Shown piece by piece: positions 34,010 to 44,668 of a stretch of 64,000 nucleotides of DNA (position 1 is the first letter of the stretch; the number at the start of each line of letters is the position of its first letter). The stretch comes from Marchantia polymorpha subsp. ruderalis (Eukaryota; Streptophyta; Marchantiopsida; Marchantiales; Marchantiaceae), in assembly GCA_037833965.1 (NCBI GenBank), contig AP031353.1:9302501-9366500 (forward strand). Direction: 5' to 3'. The notes under the pieces are model-generated. The model did no database searches, was not told the origin of the DNA, and saw only the letters and a list, made by a program, of their open reading frames with translations. The position numbers and the translations under genes were made by a program.

Positions 34010-35053
34010 GTGATAAAAGCAAGCGGAGTCCAAAATCCATTTATCTTTCCCGACAAGGAAAGAGGTTCATAAGACATAGACTTCATTATTATTGATCACA
34101 ACATTTGCAAAGGGACCAACATATTCCTCGCTTTTCTCATTTGGCTTACTACGGCAATCCTTTTTCATATGACCCAGCTTGCCACACTTCCAACACTTCA
34201 TCTCCTTCTTGTTACCTTTCCTTGACTTGGATCGGTTTCGCGACTTGCTGACGCTAATAGATCATTTCTCCATTTTTCCATGAGTGACATAGAGAGCGGT
34301 AGATGAATAAGAAGGTGTTGAAGAAGAAACCAGCTTTTGTTGGATGTCGTATGTCAACAAAGCTGTCACTACCTCGTTGTATGTGATGCTCTCTTTGTCT
34401 TAATGAAGCAACAGACGAGATAGAGTGTGATATGATGCTAGCAAGGAACTTAAAAGCTGCTATGACTTTTTCTCATCACTCAAATCTTCATCCAATTTCA
34501 AAAGATCCACCAACAAATAATTGAAAGCATCAATGTGGTCTTGGATCTTTGTAACTTCCACCATTTTGAAGCTCATCAGCTTTAATAATGTGAAGAATCG
34601 ATTTGACAACTCCTTCATGTGATACTTCGCTTGAAGCGCTTGAAACATAGTTGTCACAGTCTTCAACTCCTCCACTTGTTTCAACACATTTGGCTTCAAG
34701 TAGAGAGTGACAATACTCACAGCTTGATCTTGGATCTCGTTGCAATGTTCATCAGCAACATTCAGGGATTTAGGCTTGAGAACCTTCCCCAAGCCCATTT
34801 CCTTGTTCACATTCTTGACTTGCCGTTCCTATAAGAGATAGTTGGTACGGCCATCAAACCGTTCAACTTCAAACCTCAGTCCACCAACCTTAGATAGTGC
34901 AATAGGTTTGATCGGCTGAAGACGTTCCGGAATGACTTCGACACGATACTCAGAGAGAAAGCTTGACTCCTCACTTTTGTTGTCTGAATGCAAGGTTCCA
35001 GCATCTTCAGCAATAATTGGAATAAGTTCCATTCCTTGCTCCAAGCAACTCAT
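34010..35053 (-). pseudogene. Copia gag, CCHC zinc knuckle and start of protease
   Basis: 35053-34829 and 34810-34460 are gag-like frames (RFDGRTNYLLWERQ-like start; later ALQAKYHMKELSNRF). The knuckle CWKCGKLGHMKKDC lies at about 34195-34152 and has the complete C-C-H-C pattern. Just downstream, near 34040-34010, is WILDSACFYHM, which corresponds to the copia protease active-site region, followed by a break. Confidence 0.82.
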
Positions 35054-36009
35054 GGCCAGAAAGCTCTCACCGTGTTAACCATTCTCAACACTTAGCCCCA
35101 AAAAACGTCAAAAATTGAAAGTTCTTCGAATTAAAATCAAAGATCACTCACGCGTAGTTCACAAGCCAACACATTGGAATGTGAAAACGGTTTGTCTAAA
35201 TCAACTCCGAATAAAAAGTTATTAAGCCTCGAGTTTAGGGGGGTAAAAACTTGAATCTAGACCCCCCAATGGAATCTTTCTTACCAAAACTTTACTCAAA
35301 ATCTATTTCCAAAACCGTCTTTTAAACTACGTTTTCAACTAGCTTGAAAACCATCTTGTAAAATTTGATCTCAAACGTATATCATTTGCATACCTTAATC
35401 CACCAAAAATGCCAAAAAATCAACTCTCTGTTTGATTCTTTTTTGACAGGATTCCTCACAGTTTCTCTGTGCAGCCTGGTTGGATGTTTCGTCTTCCGAC
35501 CCAGCTATTTTGAGTAACTTCCGACCTCACTATCTCAGATCCACTTCCAACAATCTTGGAGCCCCCCTTAAATCTCTCCAAAATTACGAAACTGTGAAAT
35601 CACACTCATATGAATTGACCTAAATCTTCAATCGCTCATAACTTCACGACCTCTCATCAAAATTCAACGAACTTTAGATCAAAATGATCGGCTCAAATAG
35701 TACATCAATCCTATCTGTGAAGATTTGGAAAATTTGGTAGCTAAAAATTCTGATTTTGGAAAAACGAAGCGGTTCCTCTCACAGTAGATTGTAAGAGAGC
35801 TTTCCGCTTCAATTTCCAAAAAATTTCTTTAATCACTCGATGAAACTTTCTACTTCTTTCAAATAAGTGAAATTGATGCCTCTGACTACTCTTTTACAGA
35901 GAATCAGCCTACAATATCTCTCAAATTGCAAGTACAATTTTATGCGCTTCCGCGCCTCACTTCTCTCCAAAAATGTGGAAAAAATCAGAAATCAACGTGC
36001 ATTGAACGA

Positions 36010-36022
36010 GCTCTGATACCAA
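36010..36022 (-). other. Primer binding site of the copia element
   Basis: TTGGTATCAGAGC on the minus strand directly follows the 5' LTR. It is the standard initiator tRNA-Met complement used by many plant LTR retrotransposons. Confidence 0.9.
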
Positions 36023-36023
36023 T

Positions 36024-36354
36024 TGAAAGATCCCCTCATCCAGATCGACCCGCACTTACGACTGTCACAATACTGAGATAACGTGGTTCACTTTTCACAG
36101 GCTACGTCCACGGGCAAGAGCAGAACTTCACTAAAGCACGGATGATTCCACGGCCTCCATAATCAAGCGCTACTCCAATCTGTTCACTCTTTCGATGCTA
36201 TCCTGAACTCTACGCAGAGAGTCACCTCCACTATCTTCTATACGAGAAGAGATAAGATGCACATAATACTTAATCTAACCTAACCTAACCATAGTTAACT
36301 TCATAACCATGGTTACCACTAATTGGAGTTAATCCAAGATGAGTTAGCCTAACA
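36024..36354 (-). repeat. 5' LTR of the copia element
   Basis: 331 bases, the partner of 30685-31016. On the minus strand it starts TGTTAGGCTAACTC and ends GGGGATCTTTCA. It lies beside the primer binding site, which fixes element orientation. Confidence 0.93.
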
Positions 36355-37059
36355 ACAACATGACATTTAAGAATTTGTTACGATAAATTTTTTCATTTAT
36401 TAGTAAATCAACTTTAGACTTAGTTTAACCAATCAAAACAAAAATATAGTCAAAATGCTAATTCTTTTGAAATTTAGACTTTGACAGTAAAACAAATAGT
36501 TCTCTTCACTCATAAAATCTAGTGGTTATTTAATTCTTGAGCCAAAGAAATTTTTTTATAGCTTAAATTAGTCATTATTAAGCTATTTTTTTCAATTCTT
36601 TGGCAATTTAACTACAAATTCACTTAAACAATTACACATCATATACTTATTGCCAAATCAAAATTTTGTTAAGTATTTTGAGTGATAGATCCTAATCTTT
36701 GATGGAATGATGTTTACTTGTTGTGGTAGGTAGAGTCAATATGTTGTACTTTTAACTTCTTGATATAAGAAATGAAGTGTTCCAATATTTTTTCAAGTAT
36801 GAAAGTATCAAAATACTTGAAAAACTATTGTTTTTAGATGTTTTAGATCTAATTGCATAAAAAACATCATCCAGTCACTTTTTTTAGATGATTTTTAAAT
36901 TTTAAGTTTTAATTTTATTGTCATGATATTTTCTTTGCAAGTGTTGAATTTATTTCACTCATATCATGAACATTGTTTTAGGTTTTTCAACGCCATAAAT
37001 TATTTTGTACAAAGATTGATGTCTTTTATTTCACTTATCTTCTTCAACTTCTGTTGGAT
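36355..37059. other. AT-rich sequence between copia and gypsy
   Basis: No gene is seen. The very AT-rich composition continues that of 28.6-30.7 kb, so this may be the other half of the decayed element interrupted by copia. I could not confirm a domain. Confidence 0.4.
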
Positions 37060-37470
37060 TGTTATAATCAACTTTAGGCAGTTAGAACTAAAGTAGAGTT
37101 TACTTTAAATGTTGATATACATACTTTAGAGTGCACTAATCATAGTTGTTACGTCAACTATCCATGAACTTGGTAGGTAGAGAGTAGTTTTGTTAGTTGA
37201 CAACGCTACATCAGCGATTCGTGTGTTTGTTAGATAAAGATTGAGTGTGTTAGTTGATAGTAACACGTCAGCAATCTGTGTGCTTGTTAGGGTTATCCAC
37301 CACGTCATCCATCCACTAGGAGTGGAATGGATGGTGGGAACAAGATCTTATCTCCTTGTACTTGTTGGTGAGAGCTATATAAGGAGAGAAGAATCGTTGT
37401 TGGAATCTCTTATCTTCAGAATTTATGTTTGTATCTTCAAGTAAACTTCTCTCTAAACCCTAGTGTTAGA
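37060..37470 (+). repeat. Gypsy LTR 1
   Basis: About 411 bases. It shares with LTR 2 and LTR 3 the landmarks AAGATCTTATCT, CTTGTACTTGTT and the end CCCTAGTGTTA. It is followed immediately by the primer site. Confidence 0.88.
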
Positions 37471-37471
37471 A

Positions 37472-37482
37472 TGGTATCAGAG
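37472..37482 (+). other. Primer binding site of the gypsy element
   Basis: TGGTATCAGAG starts two bases after LTR 1 ends, complementary to initiator tRNA-Met. LTR 2 and LTR 3 are not followed by this sequence. Confidence 0.88.
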
Positions 37483-38079
37483 TAACCTTGCTCTTTTCTT
37501 GAGTGTGAATAACTTCTCATGGAATAGCAAGTGAGTGATGATGAACTGCAGTTTTGGGAGTCTACAGAGGCTTGTACAGATCATTGATCTGCATGTAGAG
37601 AGAGGTGGAAAGGGTAAATTTTGGTTTTGCAAAAATGGACGGGCTTGAAAGTAATCCAATACTGCGCTAATCAATTCTTAACCTATTCAATATTCATCTT
37701 CTTTGCATGAAAAAACATGATTTTTGGATGTAGTTTGTGGCTTGTTGGGATGTAGATTTTATGACTAGAGTGATGGAATCAAGAGTGCCACTATTTTTTT
37801 CAATAACTAGTAATGAAAAAACTTGGAATTGTACCATATAAATTTTATATTGAATGTTTCATGGATTTAAATCGCAAACCACTCATCTCGATTCGGTTCA
37901 ATATTTATGTAGAGATTAGAATACTATACCAACACAAGGTTTCTTATGTGGTAAGATTTTCTTGTGAGTATTTATGCGAAAGATTACTATAAAGTTGTGA
38001 TAAAATCATCTATACTTTTTGTGGCTTCTTTTTTGAGAGATCAGATTGTGATTGTATTCACTTTGTATTAGAGTGAATG

Positions 38080-39570
38080 TGGGAAAGCATGGAGACATCA
38101 AGCGATATGGGTCAGGTATTTAATGCAATTATGACGGAGATGAAACAGGTGAGAATAACGATAGTAGATGCACATACCAAGTAGCAAGCCATGGAAGATA
38201 AAATCTTTGATTTGGAGATTGAGAAAGTAGAGAGAGAAAGAGTTGGAAAGATGGAAGTTGAACCTCAAGTTAAAACTTTCCAAGTTCAGCCATAATCAAG
38301 TCATATTGATGCAGCATAGACAAATAGTAGAGGTCTTCAAGAAATTAAAGATCAAATAAATCTTTTGTTTCAAATGGGAAAATCTTGTAAGGTGGAAGCT
38401 TACCTTTGTAAGCTGTAGAACAATGGAAGTGTTATATGGATGAATAATGAGAGTGAATATTCATTTATCCAATTTTTATGTTTTTGATTATATTGTAGGA
38501 ATGTTCATGAGATTTTATCTTGTCGATAAAACTCTCACATGGTACACAACATGAAAGATAATGCTTTTAGAACGAGGTGCTATCATTTGGTGGACTGTAA
38601 TGCAAGAAGTACTTCTGCAAAATTTTCAAGCGGTGGAGTCTTTTCAAACTGCAAGAATGAAGTTGTGAAATTTGAAGTCGAAAGGAGATATCCATGAGTA
38701 TAAGAATTTTGTGATTTTTAAATATCTATCATGGTTATGAGTGAAGAAGAATCCTTGGACGTGTTCAAATGAGGCTTGAAGGATCAATTTTGTTAGTAAG
38801 TGATGGTAAACAATCCATCTACAGTGAATGAAACAATTGCAATTGCTCAACAAATTTAGGATGATTTTGGTGTCCCACACGGTGAACCAGTAAGCAATGT
38901 TTGAGATCCATTTGATCCAACACCGATAGAGTTGGGCATCTTTGACGTAGAGAAGGTTTTTCTCCAACAAGAGTACCACCGCCAAGATTTGAATGTGAGA
39001 TTTGGAGAACAAGATATCTAAATTTGCAAGAAGTTTTTGCAAATAACGGAATGTTTCGAAGAGAAGCTAGAGTTTGTGACAATCATCAATGCTATGCATG
39101 TGGACGAATGGATTACATTGCCAAGTTTTGCTAAATTCGACCAACACCACCAAGAGGATGATTCATACAACGATGACCGTTCAACAACATGAAGAAAATA
39201 GAGTATGAAGAGGTTGAGGAAAAAGTTTTGGAAAACGAAGATCACTAGTAAATTTGACTTGCGGCTTTACGAATTCTACGAAGCAAAGAAAAGGTGAGGT
39301 TGGAAAATGGCAATGATTAGGAGGTCATGAAAGGAGTAAGAAGTAAACTCAACTCATAATCACCGATGATTTGATGGAAGTACACAAGATGAGAGTTTGA
39401 ATTGATCCTCGAGCAACAGAGAATTTTGTATCAATGAGTGTTACTATGAAATTAGGTTTGATGTTGATGAAGGACATGAGTGAAGAAATTGAATTGCCAA
39501 ACGGACAAACATCCATGATAGATACAAGAAGAGCATTGAATGGAGAGCAATTTGTTTAGCTCGATATGAT
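38080..39570 (+). pseudogene. Gypsy gag and protease region, decayed
   Basis: Gag-like sequence starts near 38090. At about 39077-39129 lies CYACGRMDYIAKFC, a zinc knuckle in which the expected histidine reads as tyrosine. Protease-like sequence follows at about 39400-39540 (DPRATENFVSMSVTMKLG), where the catalytic aspartate region is altered. Stops interrupt all frames. Confidence 0.65.
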
Positions 39571-39737
39571 GTCATCTTTGGAATGCCATGGATGGAGCAA
39601 TATAATCCGGAGTTAGATTGGAGAAGAATAGTGATAATAAGTAGTGGTTGGAAGATCTATGTAGATAGAATTAGATCTCATAATAGGAATTAAACTCTCT
39701 TTATGATGTGTAAAACATCCAATTCTAGAGATGATGT

Positions 39738-41160
39738 ATGTTTCCTTGGACTTATAAAAAATATTGGATAAACGTACAAACTTTACATTCCATAGTCATT
39801 GAACAACTTTATATGGAAAATAAAGATGTTTTTCCAGATGATCTACCTGCAAGATTATCACCAAAGAGTCAAATAGATCACAAGATTGATGTGATATTTG
39901 GAAATACGCCAACTTGCAAAGCTCCATATCGTTTGTCTCTAAACGAATTGTAAGAATTCAAAGCTCAAGTGGAGTAGATGTTGAGCAAGGGATTCATTCA
40001 ACCAAGTGTTTTATTTTATGGAGCTTTAATGTTATTTGTGAAGAAGAAGGATGGATCCATCACACTATGCATCGACTATCGGAGATTGAATCAACAAATG
40101 ATTGAAAAAACATATTCATTTTCTGTATGGTGATTCGTTCGATTTTCTTCAAGGAGCAATGTACTTCACCAAGATAGATTTAAAAAGCGGCTATATTTAA
40201 ATTCAAATTGTAGATGAAGATGTCCACAAGATAGCTTTTTGTACTTAGTATGGCCACTTTTGGTCTCACTAATGCACCAGCTACATTCATGGAATTGATA
40301 AACGATATCTTTTGCCATTATCTAAATAAATCTGTCATTGTTTTTCTAGATGATATATTGGTGTATAGCAAAACTTTGAGTGATCAAGTAAGTCATTTAC
40401 GAGAGATACTTCAAGTTTTGAGAAACAATTAATTGTATGTCAAAGCTTCAAAATGTGAATTTGGTATGTTAGAAATAGATTACTTGGATCATAGAGTTAC
40501 AACCAAAGAAATCCAAGGATTGACTGAGAAGTATAGATGCCATTCAGAAGTGGGCAGCATCGGAGGATCAAACTCAGTTGAAGAGTTTTGTAGTACTCAT
40601 TGATTTCTATCGTAGATTTGTGAAAGGTTTTGCTCGCCTAGCTCAAGCCTTGACTTCCATGTTAGAAAAGGTCAAAAATAAAAATGGAGAACAGCTCAAG
40701 AGTTAGCTTTTCAAGCATTGAAAGATGCTTTGTCACACACCTATATTCAAGTGGTATGATCCTAACCGCCCTATCAAGTTGGCTACTTATGCATCAGGTA
40801 CAACATTTGGCGGCATACTTCAACAAAAATGGGAGGATGTATGACATCTAGTTGCTTTCTATTCTCAAAAGTTGGTGGTGACGGAACAAAATTATCACAT
40901 GACAGACCAAGAGTAGTTAATCATTGTGTTGGCAACCAAAAATTGAAAGCATTACTTGGGTGATAAGGAGTTTGTAGTGGAGACCGATCATAAATCCCTA
41001 GTTTATATGATAACTCAGAAGGATCTGTCTAAACAAGAATTTCGATGGGTAGAGTGGCTTCAACATGAAGAATGTGTATGTGGAGTGGAAGAAGCAACTT
41101 GCCGATGCTCTCACACACATGCCTTGTTTGAATCATGTTGCAAAAGTGAAAATTCAGGTT
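39738..41160 (+). pseudogene. Gypsy reverse transcriptase and RNase H, decayed
   Basis: Reverse transcriptase pieces are [18 protein letters not shown] (near 40045-40095), GLTNAPATFMELINDIF and VFLDDILVYSK (about 40256-40375), with the catalytic FLDD intact. RNase H pieces run from about 40757: LATYASGTTFGGILQQKW, then VETDHKSLVYMIT. The first RNase H aspartate (normally in TDAS) reads tyrosine. Several stops are present, so it is not functional. Confidence 0.85.
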
Positions 41161-41239
41161 GAGCAAGATGACACAAGCCACAAAAGAGTATGAAGAGATC
41201 ATTTGAGCACTACAAACTAAAAGTCGGAGAAGTCTCAAG

Positions 41240-42606
41240 GTTAGGAGTTCTACAAACAACGGATATGGATTCCACAATATCATGATTTGCGCACAATGAT
41301 TTTGACCGAAAGTTATGACATAGCCATTGCAAGTCATGTGGGAGTGGAGAAAACCAAGAAAAGCATACAACAAGTGTCCTATTGGTCCAAAATACAAGAG
41401 GATGTGAAGTCTTATGTTTAAAGTTGTGTTTCTTCTCAACAAAACAAGGCAAGAAATCAAAAAGTCGCTAGTGTATTATAGCCTCATCCTATTCAGACTT
41501 ATTTCTTCCAGCCTCTTTCTATTCTTTAACAGCGATGTGAACATGTCATCATGGATCTCATATGTGAGTTACCTAAGACTTTGTAAGTACATGATTTAGT
41601 GGTGATTTTTGTGGACAAATTGAGCAAGATGATTCACATTAGGCCAACCACAAAATCGGATTCAGCTCCACAACTAGCTCAATTTTATCTAGATGCAGTT
41701 TTTTGTGAATCATGGCTTAAACAAAGTGTTAATCATAGATAGAATTACTTTCTTCACTAATTTATTTTGGAAAATATTGTTTAGTTTTTTCAAAACAAAA
41801 CTAGCAATGTCAACGACCTATCATACTCAAACTGATGGATAAACGGAGAGGGATAATAAAACCATAGAGGTTATGCTATGAGCATTTACATTAGAAGAGC
41901 AAAAATAGTGGGACAACCTTTTGCCATTGGTGGAACTTGCATATAACAAATTTGCTAATGCATTCACAAAAATGTTTCCATTTACATCATGTATGAAACT
42001 CATCCTATAATCCCTTCAAGTTTGATGAGACTTCCAAAAAGAGAGGAGTTTTCAACCAAAGTTGTAGAAGTCAACAAATTTGTGAAGCATATTCACCAAA
42101 GACTACATCAGGCCAAGAAGAAGTTGGTGCTCATCATAGAAAAGTGGTTTTTGAGGTAGGAGATCATATTTGGTTATCTACAACAAAATTGTCTCTTGTA
42201 GAATACTAAAGCTGAATTCTAGGTTTATTTGTCCATTTTTTATTTTGAAGCGTGTAAATGAAGTGTCATACAAGTTGCAACTTCCGTCAAATAAAAAAAA
42301 CATCCAGTATTTCATGTGTCACAATTGCAAAAACATGTATCACAACCAAAATAATTCACCAACCAACTCACACCACCTCATCTTCCAACCTTATAGCATA
42401 ACATGAGGAGTTTAAGGTAGAAAAAATACTCAAGAAACGTATTTGAGGTCATAAATTTCCCAAATTAGAGTATTTGATTCGATGAAAAGTCTATCCATCA
42501 AATGAATACACCTGGAAACCGGCTAAAAAATTAGCAAATGCACCTTCGATAGTTTAGAAGTTTGAACATATGTGCAACGAGATTTCATCTTAAAACAAGG
42601 GAGGTT
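41240..42606 (+). pseudogene. Gypsy integrase and C-terminal region, decayed
   Basis: Contains ESYDIAIASHVGVEKTKKS (zinc-binding region, about 41308), then VIMDLICELPKTL and VIFVDKLSKMIHIRPTTK of the catalytic core, and later FILKRVNEVSYKLQLPS near 42238. Stops and frame changes occur throughout. A purine-rich tract (AAGGGAGG) precedes LTR 2. Confidence 0.8.
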
Positions 42607-43006
42607 TATGACCAACTTAAGTTAGTTAAAAATAAAGTAGAAGTTACTCTAAATGTTGATATAGATACTTTAGCGTGTATTAGTTATAGTTGTCACGTCA
42701 ACGATCTGCACGCTTGGTAGGTAGAAAGTAGGTGTGTTAGTTGACAGTGCCAAATCAGTAATCTGTGTGTTTGTTAGATAAGGATTGAGTGTGTTAGTTG
42801 GAAGCGCCACGTCCTCAATCAGTGTGCTTGTTATGATTATCCGCCACGTCATCCATCTACTAGGAGTGGTATGGATGGTGGGGATAAGATCTTATCTCCT
42901 TGTACTTGTTGGTGAGAGCTTTATAAGTGAGAGGAGAACCATTGTTGGGATCTCTCATTTAAATTTCCATCTTTAAGTGAACTTTTTGCCAAACCCTAGT
43001 GTTACA
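42607..43006 (+). repeat. Gypsy LTR 2 (shared, central)
   Basis: About 400 bases, ending GTTACA. It serves as the 3' LTR of the left internal region and sits as the 5' LTR of the truncated right one. Confidence 0.88.
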
Positions 43007-44326
43007 ATTATGCACTATGATTTTATTAGAATATCATGATACAGCCATTGCAGGTCATGTGGCAGTGGAGAAGACCTTGGAGAGCATCAAACGAGTTTAC
43101 CTTTGGTCCAAACTACAGGAGGACATGGAGACTTCGTTCGAAATTGTGTTGTTCGTCAACAAAAACAAGTCAAGTAATAAAAAACCAGCTGGTTTTTTAA
43201 AGCCTTCACTATGTGCGAACATCGATGAGATCATGTCATCATGGATCTTGTATGTAAGTTTCCAAAAACTTAGTAAGGAAATGATTTAGTGATGGTTTTT
43301 GTTGACAAATTCAGCAAGATGATTCACATCAGGCCAACCACAAAAATAGTGATTGCTTCATAACTTGCTCAAGTGTATTAATATGCTGTTTTTGTAAATG
43401 ATGGATTAAGCAAAGTCTTAATCATTGATAGAGGTAATCATTTCACTACTTTTTTTGGAAAAAATTATTTAGTTTTTTCAAAACAAAAGAAGCAATTTCA
43501 ACAGCTTGTCAAACTAATGATCAAACATAGATAATCAATAGAATTATAGATTATATGCTACGGTCATTCACATTAGAGGAGCAAGAAGAGTGGTATACTC
43601 TTTTAACTCTTGTGAAATTTGCACTTAACAATTATGTAAATGCATCTACAAAGTTGTGTTCATTTTACATCATGTACGGTGCTCTTCCCATTACTCCATC
43701 AAGTTTGATGAAGTTTTTGAAAGGAGAAGAGTTTTCAATTAAAGTAGCAGCGGTCAACGAGTTTGTGAAACATATTCATCGAGGGTTACACCAAGCAAAG
43801 AAGAAGTTGTTGAATGCTAAATCAACAAAAACAACATGCTGATGCTCATCGTCGAGAGTTGGTTTTTCAGGTTGGAGATCAGGTTTGACTAATTTCAACA
43901 AATTTGTCTCTTGTAGAGACATCAAAGTTTAATCGTAGATTCATTGATACTTTTGTGATATTGAAACGTGTAAGTGAAATGTCATACAAGTTGGAGCTTC
44001 CGTCACATATGAAAATATATCCTATATTTCATCTGTCACGATTGCAAAAACATGTACGACGATCAAAACGAATCACAAATCAACCAGTGTTAACTCCTTC
44101 AGCAACCTTGATAGATGATCAAGAGTATTTTGAGGTAGAAAATGTCCTCAAGAAACGGATTCGAGGCCATAAATATCCGAAAGTTGAGTATTTGGTTCAA
44201 AGAAAATGAAATTTATCATACGAATCAACTTGAAAATCAGTTAGAAATCTAACTAATGCACCGTTGATAGTTCAAGAATTTGTATGGATGTGCAACGAGG
44301 ACGTTGCGTTTAAAAGGAGGGAGGTT
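43007..44326 (+). pseudogene. Truncated second gypsy internal region: integrase and chromodomain-like end
   Basis: Directly after LTR 2, with no primer site, gag or reverse transcriptase, the sequence enters integrase at EYHDTAIAGHVAVEKTLE. It continues through open frames 43555-43842 (ITPSSLMKFLKGEEF) and 43904-44209. The latter ends EYFEVENVLKKRIRGHKYPK then VEYLVQRK, which resembles a chromodomain and marks a chromovirus-type element. A purine-rich tract (AAAAGGAGGGAGG) precedes LTR 3. Confidence 0.82.
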
Positions 44327-44668
44327 TGTAACCATCTTTAATTAGTTAGTTATAAAGTAGATGTTAATCTAAATGTTGATATGTATACTTTAGCTTGCAC
44401 TGCCACGTTAACTATCTGCGCTTTTGGTAGATAGAGACTAGGTGTGACAGTTGACAGCATCATGTCAGCGATCCATGTACTTGTTAGGATTATCCGTCAC
44501 GTCAGCCGTTCATTTGGAATGGGATAGATAATAGAGATAAGATCTTATCTTCTTGTACTTGTTAGTGAGAGCTATATGAGTAGCAAAAGAATCATTGTTG
44601 AAATCTTTCACCTTCAAAGTTTATGTTTCCATCTTCGAGTGAACTTTTTTCTAAATCTCAATGTTACA
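44327..44668 (+). repeat. Gypsy LTR 3
   Basis: About 342 bases, starting TGTAACCATC and ending GTTACA. It is shorter than the other two through internal deletions. Confidence 0.85.

Larger units (their letters stand above)
30685..36354 (-). mobile_element. Ty1/copia LTR retrotransposon with both LTRs, coding region decayed
   Basis: A 5.67-kb element is oriented on the minus strand. Both LTRs are about 331-332 bp, and on the minus strand they run TGTTAGG...CTTTCA. The primer site TTGGTATCAGAGC (36022-36010) next to the 5' LTR matches initiator tRNA-Met. A G-rich polypurine tract lies inside the 3' LTR (31027-31017). On the minus strand the order is gag, CCHC knuckle, protease, integrase, reverse transcriptase, RNase H, which is the Ty1/copia order. 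Multiple frame changes mean no intact polyprotein. LTR divergence is visible by eye, so it is not a recent insertion. Confidence 0.92.
37060..44668 (+). mobile_element. Ty3/gypsy chromovirus array with three LTRs
   Basis: Three related LTRs lie in the same orientation (37060-37470, 42607-43006, 44327-44668). Between the first two is a full internal region in the Ty3/gypsy order: primer site, gag, protease, reverse transcriptase, RNase H, integrase. Between the second and third is only the integrase and C-terminal part. The pattern LTR-internal-LTR-partial internal-LTR fits unequal recombination or tandem insertion followed by a deletion. All coding parts carry stops and frame changes. No target duplication is evident at the outer ends. 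Confidence 0.85.
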
